Below the pieces are notes generated by a model. That model saw only the letters and a list, made by a program, of their open reading frames with translations, was not told the DNA's origin and ran no database searches. Positions 43,420-55,970 of a stretch of DNA of 64,000 nucleotides are shown piece after piece (the first letter of the stretch is position 1; the number at the start of each line of letters is the position of its first letter). This stretch comes from Cryptomeria japonica (Eukaryota > Streptophyta > Pinopsida > Cupressales > Cupressaceae). The DNA lies in assembly GCF_030272615.1 (NCBI RefSeq), contig NC_081413.1:21330501-21394500 (forward strand). The letters are read 5' to 3'. A program made the translations under genes and the position numbers.

Positions 43420-45180
43420 TTTGATGGCAACACACAAAAGAGCACAAGAAACAAACGTTAGCGTTAGCAACAAAAGATTATCCTAAACAGGCATATCAAG
43501 AGAGATATTAAGCATGAAATAGAAAGCATACAAACATAGAATAGATAAACTATACTCCTCCAAATGCTAATCAAGATGCTCATAGTTGCTCCTCCCTTGT
43601 TCCTCTCCTCTCCAAGTTCCACATGAGTGTAACTCTCAACTTTTAGCACTAGTCATAGATGCCATATGGAGATTCAAGATGGTTGAATATGATAAGCAAA
43701 TACTATGCAAGTGTAGATAGTGATGCTATGAAAAATCTCTATGCTAATACCAATATAACAACAATACTCTAATGCTTCCTCCTTTTCTTGAGGAGAAGGG
43801 TTATATTTATAGAAGAAATGGGGAAATGAATGGTTAAGATTGAGTAATCTTAACAAGGGTTAGGATTGAAAGATATTCAATCCATGTGAAACTTTCAACC
43901 CAATCCCATGTTGACAAGTGTCACCATGAGGAGGCTTGAGAGGAGAGATAAGGAGCATTAAATGCATGAGGGGACATGATGGTTACCCTAGGGGGTTGGG
44001 TTAGGGTTAGGTTAATGGATATTCCTTTTATCCAAGGGATAAATGAATGTGCAAGGGTTAAATGGTTACCTTAGTCAAAGAAATAAATGCTTTGAAGAGA
44101 CCCATGAGTCAAAAGGATGGTTAAGTTAGAGGAAAGTCTCTAACCAAAGGTAAAAGGTGAGTTAACCATAAATGGTTATGTAAGAGCCTTTAATGGTTTG
44201 GAAGACTTTAGAGGTTAACCATTTGAAGACTTAAAGCCTTAAATGCCTTTCAAAGACTTTGAGGGCTTTGAGAAGTGACTCCAAGTTGCTTAGGAATGTG
44301 ACAATATTTAGGGGATGGATTAGGCTAATTAGAAGGAGTTAGAAGAATCTAGAAGGGATTTAGGCATGCAAGTGGATTTTGTAGGAGAATGCAAGTGGGA
44401 GGAATTTTGGGATTTTCAATTAAAATAAAATCATTTATTTCAATTAAATGGTGTAATTTGCACTTAGATAGATATTTAAATAAATATTAATTTATTTAAA
44501 TGTGAATGTGAATTTTGGATTTAAATAAATATTAATTTATTTACATGAGAAAAAGGAAGATAAAGCATTTAAATGCTTGAAGACTTTAAGGGAAACCTTT
44601 AAAGGCTTAAGAAGACTCTAGAAATAAACCATTAAGCTTGAAGACTTTAAGGGAAATCATTAAAGTCTTAAGAAGACTTTAAGGGAAGTCATTAAGTTTG
44701 AAGACTTTAAAGAAAACCATTAAAGGCTTGAGAAGACTCTAGAAGGAAGCCATTAAGTTTGAAGACTTTAAGGGAAACCATTAAAGGTTTCAAGTGGGTG
44801 AGGATAAATAGGATTTTAAATAAATAATTTATTTAAAATAGTTGTGCAACTTGCATTTGTAGGAAAATACAAGTGGGTGGAGGATAAAGGTGATTTAAAT
44901 AAATGTTAATTTATTTAAATGTGAGAGGTGGGATTTTGAGGGAATTTAAATGTGAGAGAAGATTTAATTAAATAAATATGATTTATTTATTTAATTAATG
45001 GTCTGAATTTGTTAAGTGAATTAAATTAAATAAATTGAATAATTTATTTAATTAATAGGAGAAGAGGGTTAAGATGAATTAATTAAATATATTAATTTAA
45101 TTAATTATTGATTGATGGTTAAATAATCAAATAAATACTAAATATTCATTTAATTAAGTGGACAGATTTATGTGACTACA
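43420..45180 (-). mobile_element. LTR G2, related to the fragment at 1-773
   Basis: The right end TTTATGTGACTACA and about 700 bp before it match 1-773. In minus orientation it would start TGTAGTCACATAAATC and has a TATA box (CTATAAATATAA, about 43820-43808). The left end is uncertain; TGTTTGATGGCAACAC at 43420 is my best guess. The bases next to the two ends (AAATC, AGATG) do not match as a target duplication. No internal coding region is seen, so it may be a solo LTR. Confidence 0.55.
44575..44792. repeat. About 60-bp tandem repeat in LTR G2
   Basis: There are three full units (44575-44635, 44636-44695, 44696-44756) and a partial fourth. Each begins GCTTGAAGACTTTAAGGG or GTTTGAAGACTTTAARG and contains ACCATTAAAGGCTT. 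The fragment at 1-773 lacks this expansion. Confidence 0.85.
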
Positions 45181-45209
45181 AGATGCATGGTGCATATTAT
45201 AAATCAATA

Positions 45210-46783
45210 TGTTGGCATTTTGGCATTTGGCATTAAGTTGTCATTGATGTCAACTAGTTTGGTAAGGTAACTAAGAAGGGTGAATGGATATGATGGAAAT
45301 ACATATGAGAGTGAGCAGACAGAAGGAAGGCTATTGGTACACATGACTTGGGTCATCTACTAGTAAAGAACACTTACCGGTAAGGCATAAAAAATGATGA
45401 AGGTTGTTTATGTGTTATTAAGACACAACAACTGGTGAATATAACATAAAGGATGTTTGATGGTCATATCGGTAACATAGAATAAACCTTAGTCAAACTG
45501 GGTCGACAAAGTATGTCAAACTGACATAGGAATCCAAGAAAATGTGGATTGACAACTAGATGCCAGGTGGAGGTATTGCATAGGTCAGTAGAGTGTGCAT
45601 CAATGTAACAAATCTACAGGCAGGTCATCTTTAATGAGGAACCCACAAGTCATTGAGAATGCCAGAATATTGCGGCTTGAGGAAGGCAATATGGAAATGC
45701 AATCATACTGATCTTGAAAGAATATTTGATATTTGTACCTCTTAGGTGAAGGAAACAACAAAGCCATTAATGGTGAGTGATAGAGAAATGCAAAAAAGCA
45801 TGGTGCAGACCTCGAGATTTAGAAAATGCACATTGGAATGTGATGTTTGAGTGGTGATTGATTTTTTTCATAAAGATCATATCCCTGAAAAGAAGATTGA
45901 TAAAAGAGGATTTAGATTGAGATGAAAAAGGAAAAACTAACATGACAGTGTTTGAATACATTCTTGGTGAGAATTCATGATTATAAATATACAAGCTCGA
46001 AACAGAAAAGGATGATTCTTGTCGAGAAGAAGAAGAGTAAATAGAGCTTGAGTATAGAGAAGAATCATCTCCCTTCGAATTTAATCTAAGATAGTTTTAG
46101 AGTGAGTCAACAACGAAACTAGTGAGAGGGTTTAACCGATAGTGATAGAGTACCGGTATAACTCTAGCAAGTCTAACAGTTGAGAAAACTAGTGAAGTGT
46201 GAGTGATCAAGAAGGCATCCAAGTATGATACAGAGTGTTGTGAGGCTTTGAGAGAAAGAGAAGAGAATCAGAAAGGGCAAGTTGTTAACCAGTAGCATGT
46301 GATATAGTAAGGAAGAGAAGATTCCAAACCAATAAAGACCTATTTGTTCAAGAGTTGCAGAATTCATTTGCAACAAGAAGCCATAACTGTATCTAAATTG
46401 TATTTTAATATACATCACCAAGTTGGAGCTTGGTGCAAGGTTTGGTGCTCCTTGGGTTGGTTCCCTAAATAAATAGGGGTTGGTGTTCCTTGGGTTGGTG
46501 CCCTAAATATTTGTAATTCAGTGTTTCACTTGTGAGGCTGGATTGGAGTAGTAGTCTCTAGCAACATTTCTCACCAAGGTTTTTCCCATATTGGGTTTTC
46601 TTCATATATTTGATGTTGTGGGTTACATTTGTATGTTTGTCTTCTTTGGTCTCCTCATTAGCTTTACTCGTTTCATTGATTGGTGCTTAAGATAAAAACC
46701 GATATTCTAAAGTTGCCTTAAATGAAGAAACATTTTAGAAACCACTGATTCACCCCCCTCTTAGTGGTACTTTGTGTTCAACA
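45210..46783 (+). mobile_element. LTR 1 of copia H
   Basis: This 1574-bp LTR starts TGTTGGCATTTTGGCATTTGG and ends TTTGTGTTCAACA. A TATA box (TATAAATA) lies at 45982-45989. The primer-binding site TTAGTATCAGAGCC (46785-46798; one change from TTGGTATCAGAGCC) follows. Confidence 0.88.
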
Positions 46784-46849
46784 ATTAGTATCAGAGCCTA
46801 GGTTCCCAGTTGTTTATAATTATTGGGTAGATTCTGGACTTATAACACA

Positions 46850-49043
46850 ATGACAAGAAATGAGTCTGCCTCCTCAAAATCCCCCATTTTTTATGGATCC
46901 AACTATGCCTTTCAGAGTAGAAGAATGGAGACCTATATTTCCTCCCTTGGTTTTGATGTGTGGATGTCTATCAAGGTTGGGTATGTTCTCCCTAGTGTTC
47001 CTCCCATTGATTTGGATGCCAAGAAGGAGTATAAGAACAATACAAAGGAAAAACATGCTATTTTGAGTTGGTTGTTTGATAATGAGTTTGTCAAGGTCAT
47101 GCACTGTGCATCTACCAAGGAAACATTGTATAAAATGCAAAGGTTATTTCAGGGAAATGCAAATGTCAAAGAGGCCAAGAAGAAAGCACTAAGGGGCCAA
47201 CTTGAGGGAATCAAGATGAAGGATGATGAAAATATTGTAGAATACCTTCATAGATTTGATGAAACTGTGAATACCATCAAAGGACTCAGAGAAGCTATTG
47301 CAAATGAGATCATTGTCAAGAAGGTACTTTGGTCTCTTACACCTAAGTATGATACAAAGGTGTTTGTCATAGAAGAAACCAAGGATCTGAAGATCTTTTC
47401 AATGGATGAACTATTTGTCTTACTAACAGCCTATGAGGAGAATAGTTGGTGATGCTTACTTAAGGAAAGAAGCAGTTTTCAACACCACCCAAAAGGGAAA
47501 AGAGGTAGCTTCTCATAATGGATACAGTGAAGACTTTGATGCAGAGGTAGAAAAATTTGGCAGAAAGCTTAAAAGAGGATCTAGAAAGTATAAAGGAAAG
47601 CTACCACTGAAATGTTTCAACTGTGGTAAGATTGGACACTTTGCTGCAAAATGTCCTTACAATGAAATTGGTGGAGATGAGTCAAGAAGTTTAGCAAATC
47701 TGCTAGAAAAGACAAAGAAAGAAATGTCTATCGGAAAGGAAGAAGAAGCTACCAGAAGAAAAACAACCTCTATACTATTAAGGATGATACTACAGATGAA
47801 GAAAGTGCATCAAAAGATGTCTGCCATGAAAATGACAAGAAAGTTAATCTCTTTATGGAACTTGATGAACCGGTTGGTGAAGATGAGGAAGAAAATAATT
47901 TTGAGGCTAAAGTGGATTTAGAAGGTGAGCTTATAAGTTCTCTTGAGGAATTGAGTAAAAAAAGAAGAGAACTCAAGAAGGTCAAGCATGCTTTAATAGA
48001 TGATCAAGGTCTCTTGAAGAAATCCCTAGATGAGTTCAGTCAAGTTATATCTGACTTGAAACTGTAGCTAGAAGAAACCAAGAGAATATGTGAAGTCGCA
48101 TCCTCTTATTTGATGAAGAAGGAAAAGGAGCATCAAGATTTGGAAGCAGAAATAGTGAAGCTTAGAAAGGAGCTTGAAGCAAGTAAGGAATAAATAAAAG
48201 TAAGGAGCAAATATGAAGGAAGGACCGAAGCCTTAGACAAGTTGTTGAGAAAACAGAAGCAATCCAAAGATATCGGTGGCTTAGGCTTTGAAGAAGGTCA
48301 AAGTTCAAACAGAAAAGACACATCTAGAAAGGAAATAAAGTTCACCTCTTCAAGTGAAGATGAAGAAAATAATATATGCACTATAGACAAGGATACCAAT
48401 AAAAAGACATATGAAGATGTTGTTGGCAATCGTCACACAAGCTCGTATACACCAACAATGAACCGGAGGTCACACTCATTGTACCGACATGCAAATCCAA
48501 GGATAAATATAAGAGTTGACCATGAAGGATTCACTAGAGTCAACACCATGAAGTGAAAACACCCAGTGAGGAAGTCATTTGCAAGACCAAGGCAACCTAA
48601 CGAGTATGTATCAAACTTTCATGGTTACTATTACCAGTATAACAGATTTGGGAATAAAATAGTTGACTGTAGATTAACCAGTAATCCCTCTATGAGTTAT
48701 GAAAGTAGAAACCCTTTTAATACACTCTAGTATATGAATATTATCTATTATCAATGCAATGTATATGGTAATAGGAGTTTTGAATGTAGGAAGAATAAAT
48801 CAGTGCCCTACAATAGTTTTAAGGATTTATCTTTAAATGAAAATGTGAAATGCTATAATTGTCAAGAGATTGGACATATAGAAAAGTTTTGTAAAAATAG
48901 GAAGATCAAGCAGAGGAAGACAAATCCTAATAAAAAGATGGCAATTGAACCAAAGCACAAAATAATAGCTAACAAGAAGAAGAAAACCAAACCGGTGTGG
49001 ATTGAGAAGGAAAAAGAAAAGGAAGAATCAAACCTGATAGTAT
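46850..49043 (+). pseudogene. Gag of copia H, copy 1
   Basis: Gag starts MTRNESASSKSPIFYGSNYA. It has a UBN2-type Gag core (to about 47450), a CCHC knuckle (CFNCGKIGHFAAKC, 47611-47652), a Lys/Glu-rich coiled coil (about 47930-48260), and further knuckles at about 48750 (degenerate) and 48849-48890 (CYNCQEIGHIEKFC). A 2-nt deletion near 47433 shifts the frame, and TAG/TAA stops occur (for example 48065, 48193). The multi-knuckle design is shared with copy 2. Confidence 0.85.
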
Positions 49044-52038
49044 AGACTGCCTTACATGCTGAGAGGAAAAATATATGGGTTGTAGATAGTGGTTGTTCCA
49101 ACCACATGACCAGTGATAAAAAGAAATTTATCAAACTTGAAGACTGGAATGGTGGTTCAGTAAGATTTGGAGACAAATCATCCATCAAAATAAAACGAAA
49201 AGGTACTCTAAATATTGATAGAAAATTGAAGGCACATGATGTATATTATGTGGAAGGCCTAAAGAAAAATCTATTGAGTGTGATTTAGAGTGTGAAAAAT
49301 GTTTTAAATTCACCTTTGACTCAAACAGTTTCTAGATAAAGAAAGACAGTACTAGTCAGGTTGTGGCATAAGGAAAGAGAACATATGGTAATGTGTATAA
49401 ACTGAAGGAATGTTATGAGTCACAATGCATGTTAGGACAAGTTGATGAAAGTTGGCTGTGGCACCAAAGATTAGGCAACATACACTTTGATAACTTAGTT
49501 GTAGTGAGCTAGAAAGAGGTGTGTTAGGAATATTCCACTCATTATCAAATCGGTAAGCATATTTTGTAATGAATGTGTGAAAGGAAAGAAGACTAAGCTA
49601 AGCTTCAAGACAAAAGAGCACAACACCTGAAGACCACTTGTCGGTGAAAGATATTTTATGCTCTTTATTGATTATTATTCAATAATGACTTGGGCCACTT
49701 TCCTGCAAGATAAGTCACAAGCATTTGATAGATTCAAGATCTTTAGGAAGATGGTGGAGAAGGAAAATGGGTGCAAGCTAAAATGTTTGAGATCAAACTG
49801 GGGTGGACAGTTGACATCAAATGAATTTGAGGAGTATTGTGAAAGCATGGAATTAGAAGGAAATACTTATCCCCTAGGACACCACAACAAAATGGTGTGG
49901 TGGAAAGGAAGAATAGGATACTCAAAGAAATGGCTAGAATCATGTTAAATAAGGCCAGTCTACTAGACACATATTGGAAGGAAGTTGTTCATATTGCTAC
50001 ATATACTTTGAACTGGGTTCAATTAAGAACAAACAACAAAATGCCACCTTATGAGTAGTGATATGACCGAAAGACATTAGTCAAATACTTTAAATTATTT
50101 GGAAGTAAGTGTTTTATCAAAAGAGATATCGATGGTCTAGGTAGTTTTGACTTGAGGAGTGATGAAGGAATCTTCCTTGGTTACTGATCAAATAGCAAGG
50201 CCTACAAATGCTACAACAAAAGGCTGAGAAGAGTTATTGAGAGTGTGCATGTAAAAATTGATGAGGATATGCAAAAAGGAAGTCAACAACAGGTATACAG
50301 GTATGATGATTCCGGTGATGAAGGTGAGGAAGCTCAATTAGACAATGCACTAGAAGAAGGATCAAAGAAAGCTCCTAACCGGTATGTTCAGTTGAATCAT
50401 CTAGAAGTGAAAATTCTGGGAAATAAGAATGATGGTGTGTGGACTAGAAGAAGACTTTCCCAAAATGATGAACACATCAACTTCTTCCTCATGACTGAAG
50501 TAGAAACTAAAACATTCAATGAGGCTAGCAAAAGACAAGAATAGATGGATGCCATGGAAGAAAGAACTGGAACAAATTGAGAAGAACAAGACTTGGGAAT
50601 TAGTCCCTAGACCATAGGACAAGAACATCATTAGCAATAAATGGGTCTACTGGAATAAGATGAATGAAGATGGTAAAATTGTTAGGCAAAAAGCTAGACT
50701 GGTGTGCAAAGGATAATCTTAGGTAGAGGGAATTGATTTTGAAGAAACATTTTTATCAATAGCTAGATTAGAAGCAATTTGAATGTTTTTAGACTTTTCT
50801 ACCTACAAGGGTTATAAACTATATTAGATGGATGTAAATTCTGCCTTCCTAAATGGAAATTTGGAAGAATAAGTGTAAATGAAGCAACTGGAAGGGTTTT
50901 TTCTTCATGATGATGAAACCTTTGTGTCTCAATTGAAGAAGACATTGTATGGTTTAAAGAAAGCTCTCATAGCATGGTATTCGAGATTAGATCAATACTT
51001 GAAGGAGAAAGAATTTAAAAATGGGAGTGCTCACAAAAGTTTATAAATAAAGAAAGATGGAAACCACATGATCATTGTGGTTGTGTATGTAGATGACATT
51101 ATTTTTGGAGGCAATAAGGACACCCTATGCAAACAATTTATTGATTAGATGCAGTTAGAATTTGAGATGTCAATGCCTGGTGAATTCACATACTACCTTG
51201 GTTTACAAATATTACAACAAGATAAGGGAATCTTTATCTTACAAACCAAGTATGCAAAGGATATGTTGAAGAAATTTTAACTTGAGGATTATAAATCGGT
51301 AAGTACCCCCATAGTGATCGGAAGAAAATTAAGAAAAAATGATGAATCACTAGTGGTGGATCAAACATTGTTTAGATCCATGGTAAGTAGTCTATTGTAT
51401 CTAACTGCCTCTTGACTGGATATAGTGCAAGCAGTATGTATGGTGGCCATATTATAAGCTACACCAAATTAGTCACATAAGAATGCAGTTAGCATAATTT
51501 TTAGGTACCTCCAAGGAACACTTAGTTATGGATTGTGGTACCCTAAACAAGGGGAGGTGATATGAGAAGCATACATTGATGTTGATTGGGAAGGTTGCAT
51601 TAATGATTGAAAGAGCACAAGTGGTGGTGCATTCTTCCTAGGTGATCGGTTGGTCTCATGGCATAGCAAAAGATAAGACAGTCTCTAAATCAACTACTGA
51701 AGCAAAATATATTGTTGTTGCTACATGCTACTCTCGGGTTCTTTGGACGAAGAAAAACCTCAAAGACATACAGGTGGACATCACTGATCCTATTCTCATC
51801 CGATGTGATATGTCAAGTGCAATCAACATAGCAAAGAGTCTGCTAATGCATTCCAGAACAAAGCACACTACTATAAAGTATCATTTTAATAGAGAGAAGG
51901 TTGAAGGATAGGAAGTAGGGATGGATTATGTCCCTACTAGAGAACAAGTAGTAGACATCTTCACCAAACCATTACCGGTAAGTACCTTTGAGTACCTCCA
52001 ACACAAGTTGGGAGTTGTGTCATATGACTTATGCACTT
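49044..52038 (+). pseudogene. Pol of copia H, copy 1
   Basis: The order is: protease (WVVDSGCSNHM, about 49078-49110); integrase (about 49440-50060); reverse transcriptase (about 50640-51400, active site YVDD at 51085-51096); and RNase H (about 51560-51910, STTEAKYIV). The end is TREQVVDIFTKPL to a TAA near 52038. About 50 bp are missing near 49640 relative to copy 2, removing the first catalytic Asp of integrase. Many stops and shifts are present. Confidence 0.85.
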
Positions 52039-52188
52039 AAGAACGAAAGGATTTATATGGTTCAGGGGGAGCTCGGTATGGATCAAAGGGGGAGCGTATA
52101 GTATCCTTTGTCATTATGTTAAAGGGGGAGAAATGTATCGGTATGAAGTGTCTTGCAGTAAGTTGACATCAATGCCAAAGGGGGCAAT

Positions 52189-53723
52189 TGTTGGTATTTT
52201 GGCATTTGGCATTAAGTTGTCATTTATGTCAACTGGTTTAGTAAAGTAAGTAAGAAGGGGTGATTGATATGATGGAAATAGACATGAGAGTGAGAAGATG
52301 AAAGGAAGGCTACCAGTACACATGACTTGGGTCATCTATAGGTAAAAAAGGCTTACTGGTAAGACATAAACCATGATGAAGGTTGTTTGTGTGTTATGAC
52401 ACCACAAGAACCAATGAACAGAATAGAAAGGATGTTTGATGGTCATACCAGTAATATATACTTAATCGGTAGTCAACCTGGGTTGACAAAGTATGTCAAA
52501 CCAACTTTGGAATCCAAGCAAACGTGGATGTCAACAAGAATGATAGTTGGATGCCAGGTGGAGGTATTCCATAGGTCGGTGGAGTGTGCATGGATGTATA
52601 AAATTTGTAGGCAGGTCGACTTTAATGAGGATCTAGCAAGTCATAGAGGATGCCTGAAGATTGCGGCTTGAGGAAGGCAATCTAGAAAATAAATCACATT
52701 GATCTTGCAAGAAGATTTGATTTTTGTACCTATTAGGAGAAGGAAACAACAAATCCATTAATGAAGAGTGAAAGAGAAATGTAGAAAATCATGGTGCAGA
52801 CCTCTAGATTTAGAAAATGCACATTGGAATGCGAAGTTCGGTTGGTGATTTATTATTGTCATAAAGATCATACCCCTAAAAAATAGATCAAGTAAAAGAG
52901 GACTTAGATTGATTTGGAAAGGGAAAACCTAACATGACAGTGTTTGAATACATTCTTAGTAGGAATTCATGATTATAAATTCACAAGCTTGAAATAGAAA
53001 AGGATGATGCTTGTGAAGAAGAAGAAGAGTAAAGAGAGCTTAAGTATAGAGAAGAATCATCTCTCTTAGAATTTATTCTAATAAATTTGTAGAATGATTC
53101 AACAAGCAAACTGGTGAGAGGGTTTAACCAGCAGTGACAGAGTACTAGTATAACTATAGAAAGTCTAATAGTTGAGAAAACTGGTGAAGTGTGAGTGATC
53201 AAGAAAGCATCCAGGTGTGATACAGAGTGTTCTGAGGCTGTGAGACAAAGATAAGAGAATCACAAAGTTCAAGTTGTTAACCGGTAGTGTGTGATTCAGT
53301 AAAGAAGAGAAGACTCCTAACCGACAGAGACCTATTTGTTCAAGAGTTGTAAAATTAATTTGCAACAAGAAGCCATAATTGTATCCAAATTGTATTTCAA
53401 TATACATCACCAAGTTGGAGCTTGTTTCTCCTTGGGTTGGTGCCCTAAATCTTTATAATTCAGTGTTTTACTTGTGAGGTTGGATTGGAGAAGTAGTCTC
53501 CAGCAGCATTTCTCACCAAGGTTTTTCTCTTATTGGTTTTTCCTCGTACATTTGATGTTGTAAGTTGCATTTGTGTGTCTGTCTTCTTTGATCTCATCAT
53601 TAGCTTTCTGGTTTGATTGATTAGTGCTTAAGATAACAATGGGTATTCTGAAGTTGCCTTAGTGAAGAAAAAATTTAGGAACCACTGGTTCACCCCTCTC
53701 TCAGAGGTACTTTGTGTTCAATA
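52189..53723 (+). mobile_element. Middle LTR (LTR 2) of copia H
   Basis: This 1535-bp LTR starts TGTTGGTATTTTGGCATTTGG after the purine tract AAAGGGGGCAAT and ends TTTGTGTTCAATA. The primer-binding site TTGGTATCATAGCC (53725-53738) follows. It therefore acts as the 3' LTR of copy 1 and the 5' LTR of copy 2. Confidence 0.88.
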
Positions 53724-53789
53724 ATTGGTATCATAGCCTAGGTTCCCAGTTATTTATAAACCTTGGGTGGATTCAAGACTTATAACATA

Positions 53790-55970
53790 ATGGCAAGAAA
53801 TGAGTCCACCTTCTCAAAATCCCCCATATTTGATGGATCCAATTATGCCTTTTGGAGCAGAAGAATGGAGACCTATATTTCCTCCCTTGGTTCTGATATG
53901 TGGATGTTTGTCAAGAGTGGGTATGCTATCCCCAGTGTTCCTCCCACTGATTTGGATGCCAAGAAGGAGTATGAGAACAATGAAAAGGCCAAACATGCAA
54001 TTTTGAGTGGGTTGTCTAATAATGAGTTTGTTAAGGTCATGCACTGTGCATCTGCCAAGGAAACTTGGGATAAAATGCAGAGATTATTTGAAGGAGATGT
54101 AAAAGTCAAAGAGGCCAAGCTACAAGCTCTAAGGGGCCAACTTTAGGGCATCAAGATGAATGATGATGAAAATATTGCAGACTACCTTCATAGATTTTAT
54201 GGAACTGTGAATACAATCAAAGGACTTAGAGAAAATATTGCAGATGATATCCTTGTCAAGAAGGTTCTTAGGTCTCTTACACCTAAGTATGATACATAGG
54301 TGTCTGCAATAGAAGAAGCCAAGGATATGAATATCTTTTCAATGGATGAACTATTTGTCTCATGAACAACATATGAGATGAGAATGACTGGTGATGCTTC
54401 CTTAAGGAAAGAAGCATCGTTGAAAATGACCCAAAAGGGCAAAGAGGTAGCTACTCATATAAGATCAGGTGAAGACTCTGATGCAGAGGTAGAAAAATTT
54501 ATCATAAATCTTAAAAGAGCATCCAAAAAGTATAAAGGAAAGCTACCACTTAAATGTTTCAACTATGGTCAGGTTGTACACTTTGTTGCAAAATGTGTTT
54601 ACAATGAGACAAGGGGAGATGAGTCAAGAAAGTTTAGCAAATCTGCTGGCAAAGACACAGAAAGAAATATTTACTGGTAAGGAAGAAGAGGCTACCAGAA
54701 GCATAACAACCTCTATACTATTGAGGATGATACTATAGATGAAGAAATTGTATCAGAAGATAACTGCTATGAGAATGAAAAAAAAATTAATCTCTTTATG
54801 ACACTTGATGAACCAGTTGGTGAAGATGAGGAAGAAGAGGATATTGAGGTTGAAGTGTATTTAGAAGGTGAGCTTATAAGTGCTCTTGATGATCTGAGTA
54901 AAAAAATAAGAGAACTCAAGAAGGTCAAGCATACTGCAATACATGAACAAGGTCTCTTGAAGTAATCCTTGGATTAGTCCAGTCAAGTTATATCTAACTT
55001 GAAACTATAGCTGGAAGAAACCAAGAGAATATGTGAAGTCACATCCTCTGATCCAATGAAGAAGGAAAAGGAGCATCAAGATATGGAAGAAAAAATATTG
55101 AAGCTCATAAACGGCTTGAAGAAAGTAAGGAAGAAATAAAAGTAAGGAGCAAATATGAAGGTAGTACCGAAGCCTTAGACAAGATGTTGAGCAAACATAA
55201 ACAATCCAAAGATACCAGTGGCTTATACTTTGAAGAAGGTCAAAGTTCAAACAACAAATACACATCTCAAAAGGAAATAAAGTTCACCTCTTCAAATGAA
55301 TGTGAAGAAAAGAAGACTTTCATTGTAGACAAGGATATCAGTAAAAATACATGCAGATGTTGTTGGAAATCATCACACAAACTAGTATACGCAAGCAATG
55401 CGCCAAAGGTCACACTCATTGTATTGACATGAAAATCCAAGGATATATGCAAGAGTTGACCATGAAAAATTCACCAGAGTCAACAACATGAAGTGAAAAC
55501 CCCCAGTGAGGTAGTCCTTTGCAGGAACAAGGCAACCTAACCAGTATGTATCAAAATTTCATGGTTACAGTTACCAGTGTAACAGATTTGGGCATAAAAT
55601 AGCTGACTGTAGATTAACCAATAAGCCCTCTATGAGTTATGAAAGTAGAAACCCTTTTAATACACTTTGGGATATGAATGTTATCTGTTATCAATGCAAT
55701 GGATATGGTCATAGGAGTTTTGAATGTAAGAAGAATAAACATGTGTCCTATAATAATTTTAAGGATTCATCTTTAAGTGAAAATGTGAAATGCTATAACT
55801 ATAAAGAGTTTGGACATATAGAAAGGTTTTGTAAAAACATGGAGATCAAGTAGAGGAAGACAAATCCAAATAAAAAATTGGCAGTTGAACCAGAGCACAA
55901 AATAAGAGCTAATAAGAAGAAGGAAATCAAATCAGTATGGATTAAGAAGGAAAATGAAAAGGCAGAATAA
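53790..55970 (+). pseudogene. Gag of copia H, copy 2
   Basis: Gag starts MARNESTFSKSPIFDGSNYA. The Gag core runs to about 54370, with a first knuckle near 54555 (second Cys changed to Tyr), then a coiled coil (about 54880-55200). Three more knuckles follow: about 55570 (QCNRFGHKIADC), 55687-55728 (CYQCNGYGHRSFEC) and 55791-55832 (CYNYKEFGHIERFC, one Cys lost). Stops include TAG 54145 and frameshifts near 54400 and 55100. Confidence 0.85.

Noticed and set aside
43415-45185. Target duplication for LTR G2
   Set aside because: Five-base neighbours AAATC and AGATG do not match, and the left boundary is uncertain, so no claim is made.
46874-47140. Antisense frames over copia H gag (also 53814-54118)
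   Set aside because: They mirror the conserved Gag coding sequence on the opposite strand and have no domain or start context of their own.
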